Assembly: GCA_902565385.1 (NCBI GenBank)
Contig: CACFEW010000005.1
Coordinates: 1 to 42,253, forward strand
DNA: 42,253 nucleotides
Origin: an uncultured Pelagibacteraceae bacterium
GTDB lineage: Bacteria > Pseudomonadota > Alphaproteobacteria > Pelagibacterales > Pelagibacteraceae
Reading direction: 5' to 3'
This document shows, piece by piece, positions 32,229-40,526 of the stretch (its first letter is position 1; the number at the start of each line of letters is the position of its first letter). The notes beneath the pieces are model-generated. The model ran no database searches. It was not told the DNA's origin and saw only the letters and a program-made list of their open reading frames with translations. The translations under genes were made by a program, and so were the position numbers.

Positions 32229-33629
32229 ATGCAAAAAATTAATAAAAATTATGTTATATTATTAATAATAATTTTTTTTGGTTTATTTTATAGATTTTAT
32301 CAATCAAATTTTGATGATTACTGGTTTGATGAATATTTTGGTTTTTGGGTTTCAGATTCCCGACTTGATTTCTTAGAAACATTTGAAAGAAGCTTTGGCC
32401 CTGGTAAAGGACAAAATTTATTTTTTGATTTTGTATTAAAATATATTTATCTATTATTTGGATATTACCCTGAAAATGGCAGATATTTTACAGTGTTTCT
32501 AAGTTCACTAGCAATTCCACTTTTGACATATTTATCTTATCAAATTGACAAAACTAAAAGTTATTTATTAACAGCATTTTTAACATCGCATTGTTGGTAT
32601 TTAATAAGCTATTCGCAAGAAGTAAGATGTTACTCTTTAAATTTTCTTCTAGCTATTTTGAGTTTTATAATTTTTTTAACTTTTATTAAATCTAAAAATC
32701 AAAATTTTAAAAAATATATTCATATTTGTTTTTTTTATATTTTAGTAAATTTAATAGGTTTAATAAATCATGTATTTTTTGGACTTATAATAATGTCTCA
32801 TTTTTTCTTTTCTTTTAATTTTATTGATGAAAAAGAAAAATTTAAAATCTTAATTATAAATTTTGTTTTAATCGGGACAATTTACTTGTTTCTTATGTTC
32901 CCTTTTTTAATAAAAAATTTAAATACAAGTGATTTTTGGATAACTCAAGTAGATTTTGAGTTTTTCTTTTCGTATTTTTTTCCAAGATTTTTTGGCTCTA
33001 AGATTATGGGCTATATATATTTAATTTCATTGATATATTTAATTATTAAATCAAAAAACCTAATTTTCCAAAAAAAATCTATCTATCAATTATTATTCAT
33101 TGTATTGATCTCATCATATTTTTTTCCGCTTATTTATAGCTTATTCAAAATACCAATATTAATTGATAGATATATAATTTTTGTTTTAATCCCAATTATT
33201 TTGTTAATTTCAATACTAACATTTAAACAATCTCGAAAGGTTAGGAATTATTTGGTTATTTTAATTGTTATAACAACATTTAGTAATAATTATTTAGAAA
33301 TATTTAAAAGGGTTAATACAAAACCTGAGTTTAATAAATCATTTTCTTTCATTTTATCAAATGAACCTGGGGATATAAAAATATTAGCAAAAAATGAAAA
33401 AAATCATCTTTGGTTATTAAATTATTTAAATAAAATCAGCTATTCAAAATATCAAAATTTAAATTTTTTAAATTATAATGATTTCGGAAAAAATGATAGA
33501 TTATGGATTTTGTGTCATTTACCATCAAATGGTTTTAAATGTAATTCTGATAAGATTAATAACGACTATATTATAACTTTGGATAAATCATTTTCTTTGA
33601 TAAAGGTTTTTTTGTTTGAGAAGAAATAA
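32229..33629 (+). CDS. GT39-like (PMT/ArnT-type) membrane glycosyltransferase
   Basis: A 466-residue inner-membrane protein with about ten hydrophobic helices. The first periplasmic loop has DDYWFDEYFGFW (about residues 29-40), the acidic motif that in PMT/ArnT-type GT-C enzymes carries the catalytic aspartate. It is followed later by NGRYFTVFLSSLAIPLLTYL, the common R-x-x-x family helix. A short soluble tail follows the last helix. These enzymes use polyprenyl-phosphate sugars and transfer them in the periplasm to lipid A, lipid carriers or proteins. It stands alone between ald and the flavoprotein gene. Confidence 0.75.
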   Translation: MQKINKNYVILLIIIFFGLFYRFYQSNFDDYWFDEYFGFWVSDSRLDFLETFERSFGPGKGQNLFFDFVLKYIYLLFGYYPENGRYFTVFLSSLAIPLLTYLSYQIDKTKSYLLTAFLTSHCWYLISYSQEVRCYSLNFLLAILSFIIFLTFIKSKNQNFKKYIHICFFYILVNLIGLINHVFFGLIIMSHFFFSFNFIDEKEKFKILIINFVLIGTIYLFLMFPFLIKNLNTSDFWITQVDFEFFFSYFFPRFFGSKIMGYIYLISLIYLIIKSKNLIFQKKSIYQLLFIVLISSYFFPLIYSLFKIPILIDRYIIFVLIPIILLISILTFKQSRKVRNYLVILIVITTFSNNYLEIFKRVNTKPEFNKSFSFILSNEPGDIKILAKNEKNHLWLLNYLNKISYSKYQNLNFLNYNDFGKNDRLWILCHLPSNGFKCNSDKINNDYIITLDKSFSLIKVFLFEKK

Positions 33630-33637
33630 AAAATTTT

Positions 33638-36082
33638 ATGAATAAAAATATACCAAGTAGCACCAAGGTGGTTGTAATAGGTGGAGGTGTGGTTGGGTGT
33701 TCATGCGCATACCATATTGCAAAATTTGGTTGGAAAGATGTAATTTTATTAGAAAGAGATCAACTTACATCAGGAACTACTTGGCATGCAGCTGGCCTGG
33801 TAAGTCAATTAGGCCCTACAGCAGCGGTTACCAAAATTCGAAAATACACTTTAGACTTATACAAAAAATTAGAAAAACAAGTTGATCATTCAGCAGGATT
33901 AAGATTAAACGGTGCACTTTCAATTGCTGAGAATAAAGGTAGATGGCAAGAGCTTCAAAGACAAGCAACAACTGCACAACTTTTTGATGTTGATGTTAGA
34001 ATTTTAGATAAAGAACAAATCAAAAAAGATTATCCAATTGTAAATACTGATGAAGTTTTAGGAGGAATTTTAATGCCAGGCGACGGTGCTGCAGATCCAT
34101 CTGGAGTAACACATATGTTAGCAAAAGCGGCAAGAATGGAAGGGGCAAAGATTTTTGAAAAATCTCCCGTTGATGAGATCATAACTAAAAATGGAAAAAT
34201 TTCTGGTGTAAAAGTAAATGGTCAAAAAATTGATTGTGAGTATATAGTTTTAGCATCAGGAATGTGGTCCCGCCAAATTGGGGAAAAAGCTGGAGTAAGC
34301 ATTCCTCTTTATCCAGCAGAACACTTCTATATTATCACTGAGCCGATTGAAAATCTTTCTAAAACCTTACCAGTAATAAGAGACTTTGATAACAGAACTT
34401 ATATAAAAGAAGATGCTGGAAAAATATTAGTTGGAATTTTTGAGTCTCAATCAATCCCAGCATGGGATAAAATTAATAAAGTTCCAGAAGATTTTTCCTT
34501 TGGAGAATTTCAAGAAAATTTTGAGCATTTTGAGCCTTATTTAGCTACAGCAATTAAAAGATTTCCAGTTTTAGAAACAGCAGGAATTAGAAAATTTTTT
34601 TCAGGTCCTGAGTCTTTTACTCCAGATACAAATACATTGCTTGGAGAAGTACCAGAAGTAAAAAATTTTTTTGTGTGTTGTGGTTTAAATAGTATTGGAA
34701 TTGGAAGTGGAGGAGGTGTTGGTAAAGTTACAGCTGAATGGTTGATTAATGGACATATTAATGAGGATATTTTCTGTTATGACATTAAAAGATTTCAAAA
34801 ATTTCACTCTGACTTAGGTTTTATTAAAAAAAGAATTACAGAATCGTTAGGAGATTTATATGGAATGCATTGGCCTTTTAAACAACATAAAACTTCAAGG
34901 AATATAAAAACACTTCCATATCACGATGAATTAAAAAGTTTTGGTGCGTGTTTTGGTGTTTCTGGAGGATACGAAAGACCAATGTGGTTTGCTTTAGATG
35001 GAGAAAAAACGGAATATGAATACAGTTATAACTACCAAAATTGGTACCCTTCAGCAGAATATGAAACAAATAATGCTATTAAAAATGTTGGTTTATTTGA
35101 TTTAACCCCTTTTTCAAAATTTGAGATAAAATCTAATCAGGCTCATAGGGAATTACAAAAAATTTGTACATCTAATATTAAAAATGAGGCTGGAAAATGT
35201 GTTTATACACATATGTTAAATCCCGATGGTGGTATTGAAACAGATTTAACAGTCGTTTGTATTGAAAAAGATCACTTTAGAATAATAAGCTCTGCAGCTA
35301 CGCGAGAAAGAGATAAATTTCATATAAATAAACACCTTGCAAAAGATGTTGAGTTAAAAGACGTTACTGATGATTATTGTGTTTTCGGAGTTTTTGGACC
35401 AAAAAGTAGAGCTTTAATGAAATCAATTTCAAAAGATAATTTTGAAAATGATAATTTTAGATTTAGTACAGCAAAATATATCACTATTGAAGGAATTAAA
35501 ATTTGGACTCAAAGATTGTCATATGTTGGAGAATTAGGTTACGAATTATATGTTAAATCTAAAGATGCTAAAAAAATTTATGAATTATTAGTTAATAAAG
35601 GTAAGGATTTTAACCTCTCTAATTGTGGTATGCATGCCATGGATATTATGCGAATGGAAAGTGGATTTTTACATTGGGGACACGATATTTCACCTGAGGA
35701 AAATCAATATCAAGCAGGTTTAAATTTCACAATTAGCTATAAAAAAGAGGATGAATTTATTGGCAAAAAAGCTTTAGAAAAAATTAAAAAGGAAGAAATT
35801 AAAAGTAGATTTGCAATGTTTATTTTAAAAGATAGCAAACCAGGTGAGCCATTATTGCTTCATGATGAGCCTATTTATTTAGAAAATAAAATTATAGGTA
35901 GATCAACATCTGGCAATTATTCTTTTAATTTTAAGAAAAATTTAACATTTGGTTATATCGATAACGATATTTCAAATGATGAACTTCACAAAAAAGATTT
36001 GTTTATTGAAGTTGAGAAAAAAAAATATCGAATTGAAGCAATTAACAAACCTTTAAAACAAACTAATTTTAAAAATAATTAA
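33638..36082 (+). CDS. Dimethylglycine dehydrogenase-type FAD/folate enzyme
   Basis: An 814-residue two-part flavoprotein. The N-terminal half (about 8-400) is a DAO-type FAD domain with VVVIGGGVVGCSCAYH and SGTTWHAAGL, in which His50 matches the covalent-FAD histidine of dimethylglycine and sarcosine dehydrogenases. The C-terminal half (about 430-800) is a GcvT-like tetrahydrofolate domain with GVFGPKSRALM, RLSYVGELGYELYV and a GcvT C-terminal barrel. The family oxidatively demethylates N-methylglycines and passes the one-carbon unit to folate. This fits a glycine-betaine or choline-derived methyl economy. Its last 4 bases overlap the convergent BASS gene. Dimethylglycine and sarcosine cannot be distinguished here. 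Confidence 0.85.
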   Translation: MNKNIPSSTKVVVIGGGVVGCSCAYHIAKFGWKDVILLERDQLTSGTTWHAAGLVSQLGPTAAVTKIRKYTLDLYKKLEKQVDHSAGLRLNGALSIAENKGRWQELQRQATTAQLFDVDVRILDKEQIKKDYPIVNTDEVLGGILMPGDGAADPSGVTHMLAKAARMEGAKIFEKSPVDEIITKNGKISGVKVNGQKIDCEYIVLASGMWSRQIGEKAGVSIPLYPAEHFYIITEPIENLSKTLPVIRDFDNRTYIKEDAGKILVGIFESQSIPAWDKINKVPEDFSFGEFQENFEHFEPYLATAIKRFPVLETAGIRKFFSGPESFTPDTNTLLGEVPEVKNFFVCCGLNSIGIGSGGGVGKVTAEWLINGHINEDIFCYDIKRFQKFHSDLGFIKKRITESLGDLYGMHWPFKQHKTSRNIKTLPYHDELKSFGACFGVSGGYERPMWFALDGEKTEYEYSYNYQNWYPSAEYETNNAIKNVGLFDLTPFSKFEIKSNQAHRELQKICTSNIKNEAGKCVYTHMLNPDGGIETDLTVVCIEKDHFRIISSAATRERDKFHINKHLAKDVELKDVTDDYCVFGVFGPKSRALMKSISKDNFENDNFRFSTAKYITIEGIKIWTQRLSYVGELGYELYVKSKDAKKIYELLVNKGKDFNLSNCGMHAMDIMRMESGFLHWGHDISPEENQYQAGLNFTISYKKEDEFIGKKALEKIKKEEIKSRFAMFILKDSKPGEPLLLHDEPIYLENKIIGRSTSGNYSFNFKKNLTFGYIDNDISNDELHKKDLFIEVEKKKYRIEAINKPLKQTNFKNN

Positions 36083-36930
36083 GTTTTTCTTCTTAAGAAA
36101 AATACAAAAAGAACAGAGGTCATCATCATTATCAAAGCATATGCTGCGGTTGGAACCATATAAGTCATATTTTGCCCAAACAACTGCGTTCCTACAAAAA
36201 CAGCCAACGTCCCATTTTGTAATCCACACTCAAGAGATATACATCTTTGTTGAGCAACACCTGATGCAAAAAATTTAGCAACATAGAAACCTATGACCAT
36301 CATGGAAATATTCAGAATTAAAGCAATAGTTCCTGCTGTAGTGAGAAACATTATAATACTATCCCATTCCTGAATATAGATAGCAATAAAAACAATTGAA
36401 AATAATCCTATAGATATTTTCTCTATAATTTTCATATTATTTTCTATTAGATCACTAAAAAATTTTCTAATAATCATTCCAATTATTACCGGCACAGTAA
36501 CTACAAAAAACATTTTCAATGATATACCGAGCATTGAAACTTCTTTTTCAACATAAGTAATATCAAATAAATCAATCGATAAAAATACAATATAAGGAAC
36601 TGACACAATACTTATTAAACTGGTAAAAGCTGTAAGAGATATAGAAAGTGCAACATCACCATCTGCAAATTTAGTTAGTACGTTTGATGTTACTCCACCA
36701 GGTGCAGCTGCAATCAGCATTACTCCTAATGCTAGCTCTACCGGAGTTTTTAAAATAATTATTAATACATAACCTATAATTGGAAGAGCAATTAATTGAC
36801 AAATTAAACCAACAAAAAATTCTTTTGGATGCTGAAAGACTCTTGTGAAATCTTTTACTGTTAATGATGCACCAAGCCCTAACATTATAAGAGCTAGCGC
36901 AAATGGCGCTATTGTTGTTACTATACTCAT
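36079..36930 (-). CDS. Bile acid:sodium symporter (BASS) family transporter
   Basis: A 283-residue membrane protein with about nine or ten helices, matching bacterial BASS family size. Marks are LGLGASLTVKDFTRVFQHPK near the N-terminus, LMLIAAAPGGVTSNVLTKFADGDVALSISLTA (the conserved crossover with GGxxSNxxT), and SLECGLQNGTLAVFVGTQLFG. Members couple Na+ to uptake of organic anions such as pantoate, 2-oxo acids or sulfonated compounds. The start ATG 36930 has a good AGAGGAGT site. It is 40 bases downstream of the regulator gene on the same strand, so the regulator may control it. Confidence 0.85.
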   Translation of the reverse strand: MSIVTTIAPFALALIMLGLGASLTVKDFTRVFQHPKEFFVGLICQLIALPIIGYVLIIILKTPVELALGVMLIAAAPGGVTSNVLTKFADGDVALSISLTAFTSLISIVSVPYIVFLSIDLFDITYVEKEVSMLGISLKMFFVVTVPVIIGMIIRKFFSDLIENNMKIIEKISIGLFSIVFIAIYIQEWDSIIMFLTTAGTIALILNISMMVIGFYVAKFFASGVAQQRCISLECGLQNGTLAVFVGTQLFGQNMTYMVPTAAYALIMMMTSVLFVFFLRRKT

Positions 36931-36970
36931 GACTCCTCTGCGTAATTCTCGAAGACAATTTATTAGAGAT

Positions 36971-37948
36971 TTAAGAAATTACAAGAAGATTTAAAACCTT
37001 ACGAATAAATTTAGCTTTGTATTTAAAAATTTCTGTTTGATAAGGTAAAATTTTTTTAAAATTCACAGAAGTTAATACATATTGTTTTTTTTCATTTAGT
37101 TTTATTAAATCCTCTTTAATTAAATATTTACACTTTCTAATTATTGTTGCTCGAGGTATTTTTGTCATATCAGAAATTGACATTGCACTTATACCAGTAT
37201 TTGTACCAAGATTTCCTATGAGAATGTTATTAGTAGCAAAATAATCTAATGATGATTTTTCATTACTTGAATTTAATTGGCTTGAAACATTTAAAACCTG
37301 ATTCATGCAAACTGTCCCCCAAATATGAAAAGTTGTTAAATCTTTAAAAAATTTATGATATCCTATAATTAAAGGTATCTGCATCCTGTAAAACCATCTC
37401 CATGATAGTGAAAATTTTTTTTTTATTACATTTTCAATAGTTTTTTGATCTAGTTTTTTTGAATAAACTTTATCTTTATTTAAAGCTTGTGAAACTAAGT
37501 AAATATATTTTGCTGAAAATTTTATTTGGTTGTCAGGTTTAACAAATGGAAATGCTTTTCTATCAATAATTATTTTTTTTTTACTACGTGTTATAACACC
37601 TTCGTTTTCAAGTTCTAAAACTTTTCTTCTAACTGTTTCTTTTGGAAGATCTAATTTTTCACAAAGTTCAGTAATACTAAATTTTTCGATTTGTAGATAT
37701 GATTTCGAATAATATTCGTCATAAGAGTACTGAATATTCATTTGGTCATAAAATTGAAGAGTTTTTTCAACCAAAGAAATTACTATCATATATTTGTAAT
37801 GATCATTAAATGATGCATAAACATTATTCATCCAATTCCATTGGTGAGATATCCAATCTTTGCTTAGAGTAGAATAGTGAGACATAATAGACTCATAGAC
37901 CTGATCATCAGTGAGGGTTTTAGAAAAATCGATTTCTTGAATGCTCAT
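36971..37948 (-). CDS. Transcriptional regulator with two winged-helix regions
   Basis: A 325-residue cytosolic protein with two separate winged-helix-like segments: SITELCEKLDLPKETVRRKVLELENEGVI with the wing KKKIIIDR (about residues 92-130), and MSISDMTKIPRATIIRKCKYLIKEDLIKL with wing KKQYVLT (about 255-295). The two DNA-reading helices look related (KETVRRK, RATIIRK), suggesting an internal duplication with a helical linker. I do not know a named family. It lies upstream of the BASS transporter, is divergent from the small membrane-protein pair, and has repeats in the shared promoter (37971-38008), so autoregulation is likely. Confidence 0.65.
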   Translation of the reverse strand: MSIQEIDFSKTLTDDQVYESIMSHYSTLSKDWISHQWNWMNNVYASFNDHYKYMIVISLVEKTLQFYDQMNIQYSYDEYYSKSYLQIEKFSITELCEKLDLPKETVRRKVLELENEGVITRSKKKIIIDRKAFPFVKPDNQIKFSAKYIYLVSQALNKDKVYSKKLDQKTIENVIKKKFSLSWRWFYRMQIPLIIGYHKFFKDLTTFHIWGTVCMNQVLNVSSQLNSSNEKSSLDYFATNNILIGNLGTNTGISAMSISDMTKIPRATIIRKCKYLIKEDLIKLNEKKQYVLTSVNFKKILPYQTEIFKYKAKFIRKVLNLLVIS

Positions 37949-37970
37949 AAATTATAAAGGGAGCAGTAAA

Positions 37971-38008
37971 GACCCAAATTGGACATGTGTCAATTTAATA
38001 TTGACCCA
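37971..38008. promoter_or_regulatory. Repeats in the divergent promoter of the regulator
   Basis: Two copies of GACCCA (37971-37976 and 38003-38008), about three helical turns apart, flank a small dyad GACA-TG-TGTC at 37982-37991. They lie just upstream of the double winged-helix regulator and may be its binding sites. This is pattern only. Confidence 0.35.
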
Positions 38009-38061
38009 GTTTGAACTTTCAAGAAAATTGTTTTTTTAAAATATTATGGTTTAATAGGAAT

Positions 38062-38292
38062 ATGTCATCTAAAGGCTTTACAGGAAATACTAATAATATC
38101 GAGACCCCAAATGATATTGATGTAACTGAAAAGCCTTTAAATTCAAACAAAATTAGCTCAGGTAGAGTCGACATCAATGTTTTAAAATCAAAATTAGAAG
38201 CTGAGCAAGGTAAAGAGCTTAGAAAAAATATTTTTATTTTTTCATTTTGTGTTTTCTTATTAGGAGCTATTGGAGTCTATTTGTCACTCTAA
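38062..38292 (+). CDS. Small C-tail-anchored membrane protein, copy 1
   Basis: A 76-residue protein beginning at ATG 38062 (AGGA just upstream). A longer reading from 38011 would run through the promoter region and is less likely. Residues 1-50 are polar. They include RVDINVLKSKLEAEQGKELRK, followed by one hydrophobic helix (IFIFSFCVFLLGAIGVYLSL) at the extreme C-terminus. The DINVL-(x)n-E-x-x-K-(x)-F-helix layout recurs in the next gene, so the two are tandem paralogues. No family recognised. Topology is probably N-in with the tail in the inner membrane. Confidence 0.6.
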   Translation: MSSKGFTGNTNNIETPNDIDVTEKPLNSNKISSGRVDINVLKSKLEAEQGKELRKNIFIFSFCVFLLGAIGVYLSL

Positions 38293-38333
38293 ATTTGTTT
38301 GCCAATAAGTTTAAATAATGGTTAATTCTTAGA

Positions 38334-38543
38334 ATGAAAAATCTAAGTAGTGCATTAAAAAAAAAACTAAACTCTAAATATTTGGAAGCTGATACTCCGA
38401 GGATTTCTACTAAAAGTACTGACATAAATGTTCTTCTTAATAGAGTAAAATTTGACAGGAAACAGGAAATAAAGAAAAAGTTTTATTTTTCAGCAGCAGC
38501 ATCTACTGGACTAATTTTATTTGGATTAATTGTTTTTTCATAA
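38334..38543 (+). CDS. Small C-tail-anchored membrane protein, copy 2
   Basis: A 69-residue protein 41 bases after its paralogue. It has a basic N-terminus (SSALKKKLNSK), then STDINVLLNRVKFDRKQEIKKK and a single C-terminal hydrophobic helix. Shared with the previous gene are DINVL, the spacing to the Glu-x-x-Lys pair and the tail helix. Function unknown. The pattern of short polar helix plus tail anchor fits a small accessory subunit or regulator of a membrane complex. The TPR-glycosyltransferase gene follows 111 bases later on the same strand, after a possible terminator. Confidence 0.6.
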   Translation: MKNLSSALKKKLNSKYLEADTPRISTKSTDINVLLNRVKFDRKQEIKKKFYFSAAASTGLILFGLIVFS

Positions 38544-38554
38544 ACAATTATAAA

Positions 38555-38591
38555 TTTTCTTCTATTAAAATCCTTAATAGTAAAATTTTTT
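38555..38591 (+). terminator. Possible intrinsic terminator after the small membrane-protein pair
   Basis: An AT-rich stem, CTATTAA / TTAATAG (38562-38568 and 38574-38580, 5-base loop), is flanked by an outer ATTTT / AAAAT pairing and followed by TTTTTT. It lies 12 bases after the 38334 gene. The low GC makes it weak, but the layout is that of a rho-independent terminator. Confidence 0.4.
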
Positions 38592-38654
38592 AAAAATATT
38601 GAATAAAAGGTATTCTTATAAAGCTATTTTAAGGTTAAGTTCATAACAATCAAA

Positions 38655-40382
38655 ATGGCAGAAACTCTCAAAAAAATTATTGACTATCTTAAAAAAGATA
38701 ACTTAACAAGAGCCTTTGCTTTGTGCGAAACAAATAAGGATAAGAAAATTGAACATATAATTTTTAACATTAAAGGTGTTATTTTATTTAAACAAGAGAA
38801 ATTAGAATTAGCTAAAATTGAATTTTTAAAGTCTATTAACTTAGATGTTTCTTTTATAGACCCGTATAAAAATCTATTCAAATTAAATCTAAAATCCCAA
38901 AATTTTAAATCTGCTATTGAAAATGCTAAAAAGGTTTTAGAGCTTGATATTCAAAAAGATCCCATCTCTTACTTTAATCTAGCTTTAGCTTACGATTTAA
39001 ATAAAGATTATAAAAAAGCGATAGAACTATACAAAACTGTAGAAGCCCAAAATTTTAAAGAAAAAAAGATTTTGTTTAACAATCTTGCAAAATGTTTTTT
39101 GGGTGATCAAAATATTGATGAAGCTAAAAATTATTATCTTAAGGCATTAGAGCTTGATCAAAACGATAAATTAATTGTGAATAATCTTCTTATTCTATTC
39201 TTAAGAATAGGAGATAAAAATAATGCTGAGTATTTTTATAAAAAAGCTCAGGAGATTGATGAAAATTATATTGAATTTAAATTAAATAAGTCTGATTACT
39301 TATTATCAGAGGATAAAATTGAAGATGCCATTAAGTGTTTAAAAGCAATTATTAATGACTCAAAAAATTATATTGCTTATACGAAGTTAAGTAAAATTTA
39401 TTCAATGATAGGTGATTTTAAAAGATCTACTGAAATAATTGATAAAGCCATTGTTGAACATCCTAATCAAAAAGACTTAAAATTTACCAGAGGTATACAG
39501 CATTTGATAGAAGGAGAATTTGAAAAAGGTTGGGAATTTTATGAATTAAGAGACTCAATCATTAAATATGACTTTTACAAAAATTTAAAAACTTGGCGAG
39601 GTGAAAATTTAAAAGATTCAACTATATTAGTTACTAGTGAACAAGGAATGGGAGATATTATTCAATTCTCTAAATTTTTGATTAATTTATCTCCTTTATG
39701 CAAAAGAATAGATTTTGTACTTTATGATAAGCTTTTACCAATTTTTAAAAAAAAATTTAAAAATATTAATATTTGTAAAAAAAGCGAAATTTCTAAAAAT
39801 AAATATGATTATAAAATTTCTTTAGGTTCTCTTAATAAGTTTTTTTTTAAAGAAAAAAATTTTAATTCATCAGATCTCATAAATTTTAATGAGCTCAGAA
39901 AGAAACATTGGGAGACAATTATAAAAAACAAAAAAAAGAATATCGGTTTAATTTGGTCAGGTAATTTTTTTGGTCCTAAAGAACCCTCAAGATCAATCGA
40001 ATTGAAAAAATTAAACGAAATATTGAAACTAAATCTGAATTTTTACTCTTTCCAAAATGAAATTTGGGATAGAGATAAAAAATTTTTTAAAAATTCAAAT
40101 TTGATTGACTTTAGCAAAGAAAACTTTGTTGATATAATTAGTATAATTCAAAATTTAGATCTGGTGATTTCTACTGACACCTTTTTCTTACATTTGGCTT
40201 GCATTTGTAATAAAGAAACCTGGGGATTGATATCAGCTAATTCAGACTGGAGATGGTATGAATATTACAAATATAATCCCTATAAATCTTTAAAAATTTA
40301 TAAGCAATCAAATTATAAAAATTGGGATGATGTAGTTTATTTAATTAAAAATGATCTTAAAAATAAATTTTCAATTTCATAG
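38655..40382 (+). CDS. TPR protein with C-terminal GT9/GT-B-like glycosyltransferase domain
   Basis: A 575-residue protein. Residues 1-290 are tetratricopeptide repeats, about seven of them (for example YFNLALAYDLNKDYKKAIELYK and AKNYYLKALELDQNDKLIVNNL). After EGEFEKGWEFYELRD comes a glycosyltransferase-like domain (about 310-570) with VTSEQGMGDIIQFSKFL, IGLIWSGN and a late nucleotide-binding LDLVISTDTFFLHLACICNKETWGLIS. This order matches bacterial TPR-fused glycosyltransferases related to the heptosyltransferase (GT9) and O-GlcNAc transferase fold. The TPRs likely present a protein or glycan substrate. A role in surface glycan or glycoprotein assembly is inferred. Confidence 0.75.
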   Translation: MAETLKKIIDYLKKDNLTRAFALCETNKDKKIEHIIFNIKGVILFKQEKLELAKIEFLKSINLDVSFIDPYKNLFKLNLKSQNFKSAIENAKKVLELDIQKDPISYFNLALAYDLNKDYKKAIELYKTVEAQNFKEKKILFNNLAKCFLGDQNIDEAKNYYLKALELDQNDKLIVNNLLILFLRIGDKNNAEYFYKKAQEIDENYIEFKLNKSDYLLSEDKIEDAIKCLKAIINDSKNYIAYTKLSKIYSMIGDFKRSTEIIDKAIVEHPNQKDLKFTRGIQHLIEGEFEKGWEFYELRDSIIKYDFYKNLKTWRGENLKDSTILVTSEQGMGDIIQFSKFLINLSPLCKRIDFVLYDKLLPIFKKKFKNINICKKSEISKNKYDYKISLGSLNKFFFKEKNFNSSDLINFNELRKKHWETIIKNKKKNIGLIWSGNFFGPKEPSRSIELKKLNEILKLNLNFYSFQNEIWDRDKKFFKNSNLIDFSKENFVDIISIIQNLDLVISTDTFFLHLACICNKETWGLISANSDWRWYEYYKYNPYKSLKIYKQSNYKNWDDVVYLIKNDLKNKFSIS

Positions 40383-40401
40383 ATTGTTCAAATCATAATT
40401 C

Positions 40402-40430
40402 TTGTTTGAATGAAAAAAAATAAGTAGTAT
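40402..40430 (+). promoter_or_regulatory. Putative sigma-70 promoter of the tRNA gene
   Basis: TTGTTT (40402-40407) and TAGTAT (40425-40430), separated by 17 bases, lie 20 bases before the mature tRNA 5' end, a fitting -35/-10 pair for the tRNA. Confidence 0.45.
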
Positions 40431-40449
40431 ATATCAACGTGAATTTAAT

Positions 40450-40526
40450 GGCGGGGTAGCTCAGTTGGTTAGAGCGCGGGACTCATAAGCCCGAGGTCAG
40501 TGGTTCGATCCCACTTCCCGCTACCA
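40450..40526 (+). tRNA. tRNA-Met (CAT anticodon)
   Basis: A 77-base cloverleaf including an encoded CCA. Acceptor GGCGGGG (with G-U at both ends against TCCCGCT), then T8-A9, D arm GCTC...GAGC with AGTTGGTTA loop, anticodon loop CTCATAA with CAT, and T arm AGTGG-TTCGATC-CCACT. The anticodon stem CGGGA/GCCCG has an A-G opposition at 31-39, next to the loop. It lacks the initiator C1-A72 mismatch, so it is an elongator type. A CAT tRNA could also be the lysidine-modified Ile(AUA) species, which sequence alone does not exclude. Confidence 0.92.

Noticed and set aside
38011-38061. Longer N-terminus for the first small membrane protein
   Set aside because: The extra residues run through the divergent promoter repeats, while ATG 38062 has an AGGA upstream and matches the layout of the paralogue.
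40383-40449. TTCAAA/TTTGAA repeat before the tRNA as a terminator of the TPR-glycosyltransferase gene
   Set aside because: The stem is only 6 bases with a 12-base loop and is followed by A-rich, not T-rich, DNA. A promoter for the tRNA explains the region better.
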